From positions 186,001 to 250,000 of the forward strand of contig NZ_LFYT02000002.1 in assembly GCF_001270065.2 (NCBI RefSeq): 64,000 bases of DNA, written 5' to 3'. This document shows, piece by piece, positions 62,553 to 64,000 of the stretch. How positions within the stretch are numbered: the stretch's first letter is position 1; every line of letters begins with the position of its first letter. The DNA is from Limnohabitans planktonicus II-D5 (lineage in GTDB: Bacteria; Pseudomonadota; Gammaproteobacteria; Burkholderiales; Burkholderiaceae_C). Position numbers and translations under genes: made by a program. The notes under the pieces were generated by a model. That model saw only the letters and a program-made list of their open reading frames with translations. It made no database searches and had not been told where the DNA came from.

Positions 62553-63184
62553 CAATGGGGCCTGTAGAGGTGGTGTTCGTGAATATAGCGTTCAACAGCG
62601 GTAGGCACCAGACCTGAAATTGCTTGGTCTGTGGCCACGAGCACACGGATGTCCGTGGCGCTGTGGGGCATCAGCGGCATGTTCAAAATCTGAATGCGCG
62701 CTTCGATGGCGTCAGAAAGGGGCTGTGAAGGGGTGGAGCCGGAATCGCTCCAGGCCTTGACGCCTGTATCACGGCTTGCGGCGCAGATTATAGCGATGCG
62801 GCCGATTTCCTCGATTTGGTGCCAAGCCGCTAAAGAGCGCCGCTGGTCATTGCCGAGCAACAAATAAAGCTGAGCCTGCGGAAACTCGGCCTGCAAGTCA
62901 TGCAAGGTGTCCACGGTGTAACTGGGGCCCGAACGCATGATTTCACGATCATCTACCACGACCCGGCTTTGCCCTTCAAAGGCCAATCGGGTCATGGCCA
63001 GGCGATGTGCTGCTTCACTCAAGGTGCGGGTCTTGTGCCAGGCCTGCCCCGTGGGCAAAACCCGGACTTGGTCCAGTTGCAACTGCGTCATCGCCGCATT
63101 CACCAGCGCCACATGGGCCTGATGCGGTGGGTCAAATGCACCGCCAAAGACGCCCAGGCGCTGCACACAAGGCGCTTGCGTCAA
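62552..63184 (-). CDS. nadD: Nicotinate-nucleotide adenylyltransferase
   Basis: 210 aa from TTG 63184. Makes nicotinate adenine dinucleotide from NaMN and ATP. Motifs [14 protein letters not shown] and [10 protein letters not shown]. The start is probably TTG: it overlaps the hemF stop as TTGA and has AAGGA 6 nt upstream, while no ATG fits; GTG 63166 is the alternative. Second gene of the hemF operon. Confidence 0.95.
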   Translation of the reverse strand: MTQAPCVQRLGVFGGAFDPPHQAHVALVNAAMTQLQLDQVRVLPTGQAWHKTRTLSEAAHRLAMTRLAFEGQSRVVVDDREIMRSGPSYTVDTLHDLQAEFPQAQLYLLLGNDQRRSLAAWHQIEEIGRIAIICAASRDTGVKAWSDSGSTPSQPLSDAIEARIQILNMPLMPHSATDIRVLVATDQAISGLVPTAVERYIHEHHLYRPH

Positions 63185-64000
63185 ACCCAATCCTTGGGCA
63201 CCAGAAAGTGGCTGAGCAAACGCGCTTCGGGCGAATCTGGCGGGTCTTGCCGCTGGTAAGACCAACGCACTTCCGGAGGCATGGACAGCAAGATGGATTC
63301 CGTGCGCCCACCCGATTGCAAGCCAAAATGTGTGCCCCTGTCCCAGACCAGGTTGAACTCGACATAGCGGCCCCGGCGATAGAGCTGAAAGTCGCGCTCG
63401 CGCTCGCTATAAGCCATGTCTTTGCGGCGCAGCACGATCGGCATGTAGGCGCTCAGCAAGGCGTTGCCCACGCTTTGCAGCATGGCAAAGCTTTGGTCCA
63501 TGCCCAGCTCGGAAAAATCGTCAAAGAAAATGCCGCCCACACCGCGCTGCTCATGGCGGTGCTTGTTGGAAAAATAGTCATCACACCAGGTCTTGAAACG
63601 GGGGTGCAGACCTTCGCCAAATGGGGCCAGCGCATCCTTGCAAGTCTGATGAAAATGCACCGCATCTTCGTCAAAACCGTAGTAAGGGGTCAGATCCATC
63701 CCGCCACCAAACCAGGCCACAGGGGCCTTGCCTTCGGGCTTGGCCGCGATCGTGCGCACATTCATGTGCACCGTGGGCACATAGGGGTTGCGCGGATGAA
63801 ACACCAAGGACACGCCCATGGCCTCAAAAGCGCAACCGGCCAACTCGGGGCGGTGCTGTGTGGCCGAGGGCGGCAATTGTGGCCCGGTCACATGAGAAAA
63901 CCCGCATCCAGCACGCTCAAAAATGGGCCCACCTTCCAAAATCTGCGTGATGCCCTGGCCTTGCAACTTGTCGCCGGGATCTTTTTGCCAGTGGTCCACC
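63181..64000 (-). CDS. hemF: Oxygen-dependent coproporphyrinogen III oxidase, N-terminus cut by window edge
   Basis: About 273 residues of a protein normally near 300 aa. It decarboxylates coproporphyrinogen III to protoporphyrinogen IX in haem synthesis. Motifs [26 protein letters not shown], and [20 protein letters not shown] are diagnostic. The frame is open to base 64000 and the true start lies outside. It heads the nadD-rsfS-rlmH-maf-rng unit. Confidence 0.97.
   Translation of the reverse strand, partial: VDHWQKDPGDKLQGQGITQILEGGPIFERAGCGFSHVTGPQLPPSATQHRPELAGCAFEAMGVSLVFHPRNPYVPTVHMNVRTIAAKPEGKAPVAWFGGGMDLTPYYGFDEDAVHFHQTCKDALAPFGEGLHPRFKTWCDDYFSNKHRHEQRGVGGIFFDDFSELGMDQSFAMLQSVGNALLSAYMPIVLRRKDMAYSERERDFQLYRRGRYVEFNLVWDRGTHFGLQSGGRTESILLSMPPEVRWSYQRQDPPDSPEARLLSHFLVPKDWV

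Overview
The window looks like chromosomal DNA of a betaproteobacterium of the Burkholderiales, most likely a freshwater Comamonadaceae-type organism (Limnohabitans/Rhodoferax-like). This is inferred from the GC-rich coding sequence, the hemF-nadD-rsfS-rlmH-maf-rng order, the minor pilin cluster, frequent TTG/GTG starts and ATGA/TGATG overlaps. I see no prophage, integrase, transposase, CRISPR array or rRNA. The only RNA gene found is a tRNA-Lys(UUU). The non-core part of the window is a remarkable load of intergenic palindromic repeats.

Layout. 1-5555: a partial SDR gene (minus), ETF:ubiquinone oxidoreductase, and a TRAP transporter (DctP, terminator, DctQ-DctM). 5538-15431: a glycine/serine/threonine block with two separate tandem glycine riboswitches. 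The first leads gcvT-gcvH-gcvP; the second leads a DadA-type amino-acid dehydrogenase, L-serine deaminase (sdaA), threonine aldolase (ltaE) and a GNAT enzyme. 15587-21478: a large DUF349 protein (minus), a lytic transglycosylase, glyA and nrdR. 21673-25143: minor pilins (fimT divergent from pilE-pilW-pilX-pilV types, no pilY1). 25184-36686: ribD, an acyl-CoA synthetase, rpiA, pyrD, a brnTA toxin-antitoxin module, a thioesterase, an LhgO-like oxidase, an SDR, a lipoprotein, tsaD and a ModA-like protein. 37423-44506: a LacI-regulated sugar ABC transporter operon with an SMP-30 lactonase and a cytochrome b561-like protein. 44921-45656: mqsRA, with mqsR broken by an amber codon. 45931-51421: dapC-dapE-prmB and an ABC-F ATPase. 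52017-63999: tRNA-Lys, tcdA-yeeE, cpoB-pal-tolB, msbA, and the rng-maf-rlmH-rsfS-nadD-hemF operon.

How the genes fit together. Glycine taken through GcvTHP yields methylene-THF; GlyA joins that with more glycine to make serine; SdaA turns serine into pyruvate; LtaE converts threonine to glycine plus acetaldehyde. Putting SdaA and a DadA-type enzyme behind a second glycine switch suggests a glycine-overflow catabolic regulon.

Repeats. Family A is a REP-like hairpin beginning GTAGGTCGG and ending CCGAC, arranged as inverted pairs; six clusters hold roughly nineteen pairs, mostly between convergent genes. Family B resembles GTGGGAGCTTGCC-type REPs. Several clusters are bounded by inverted termini of the form ATTGATYCGGC, and the same termini enclose either A or B hairpins. 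No RAYT transposase lies in the window.
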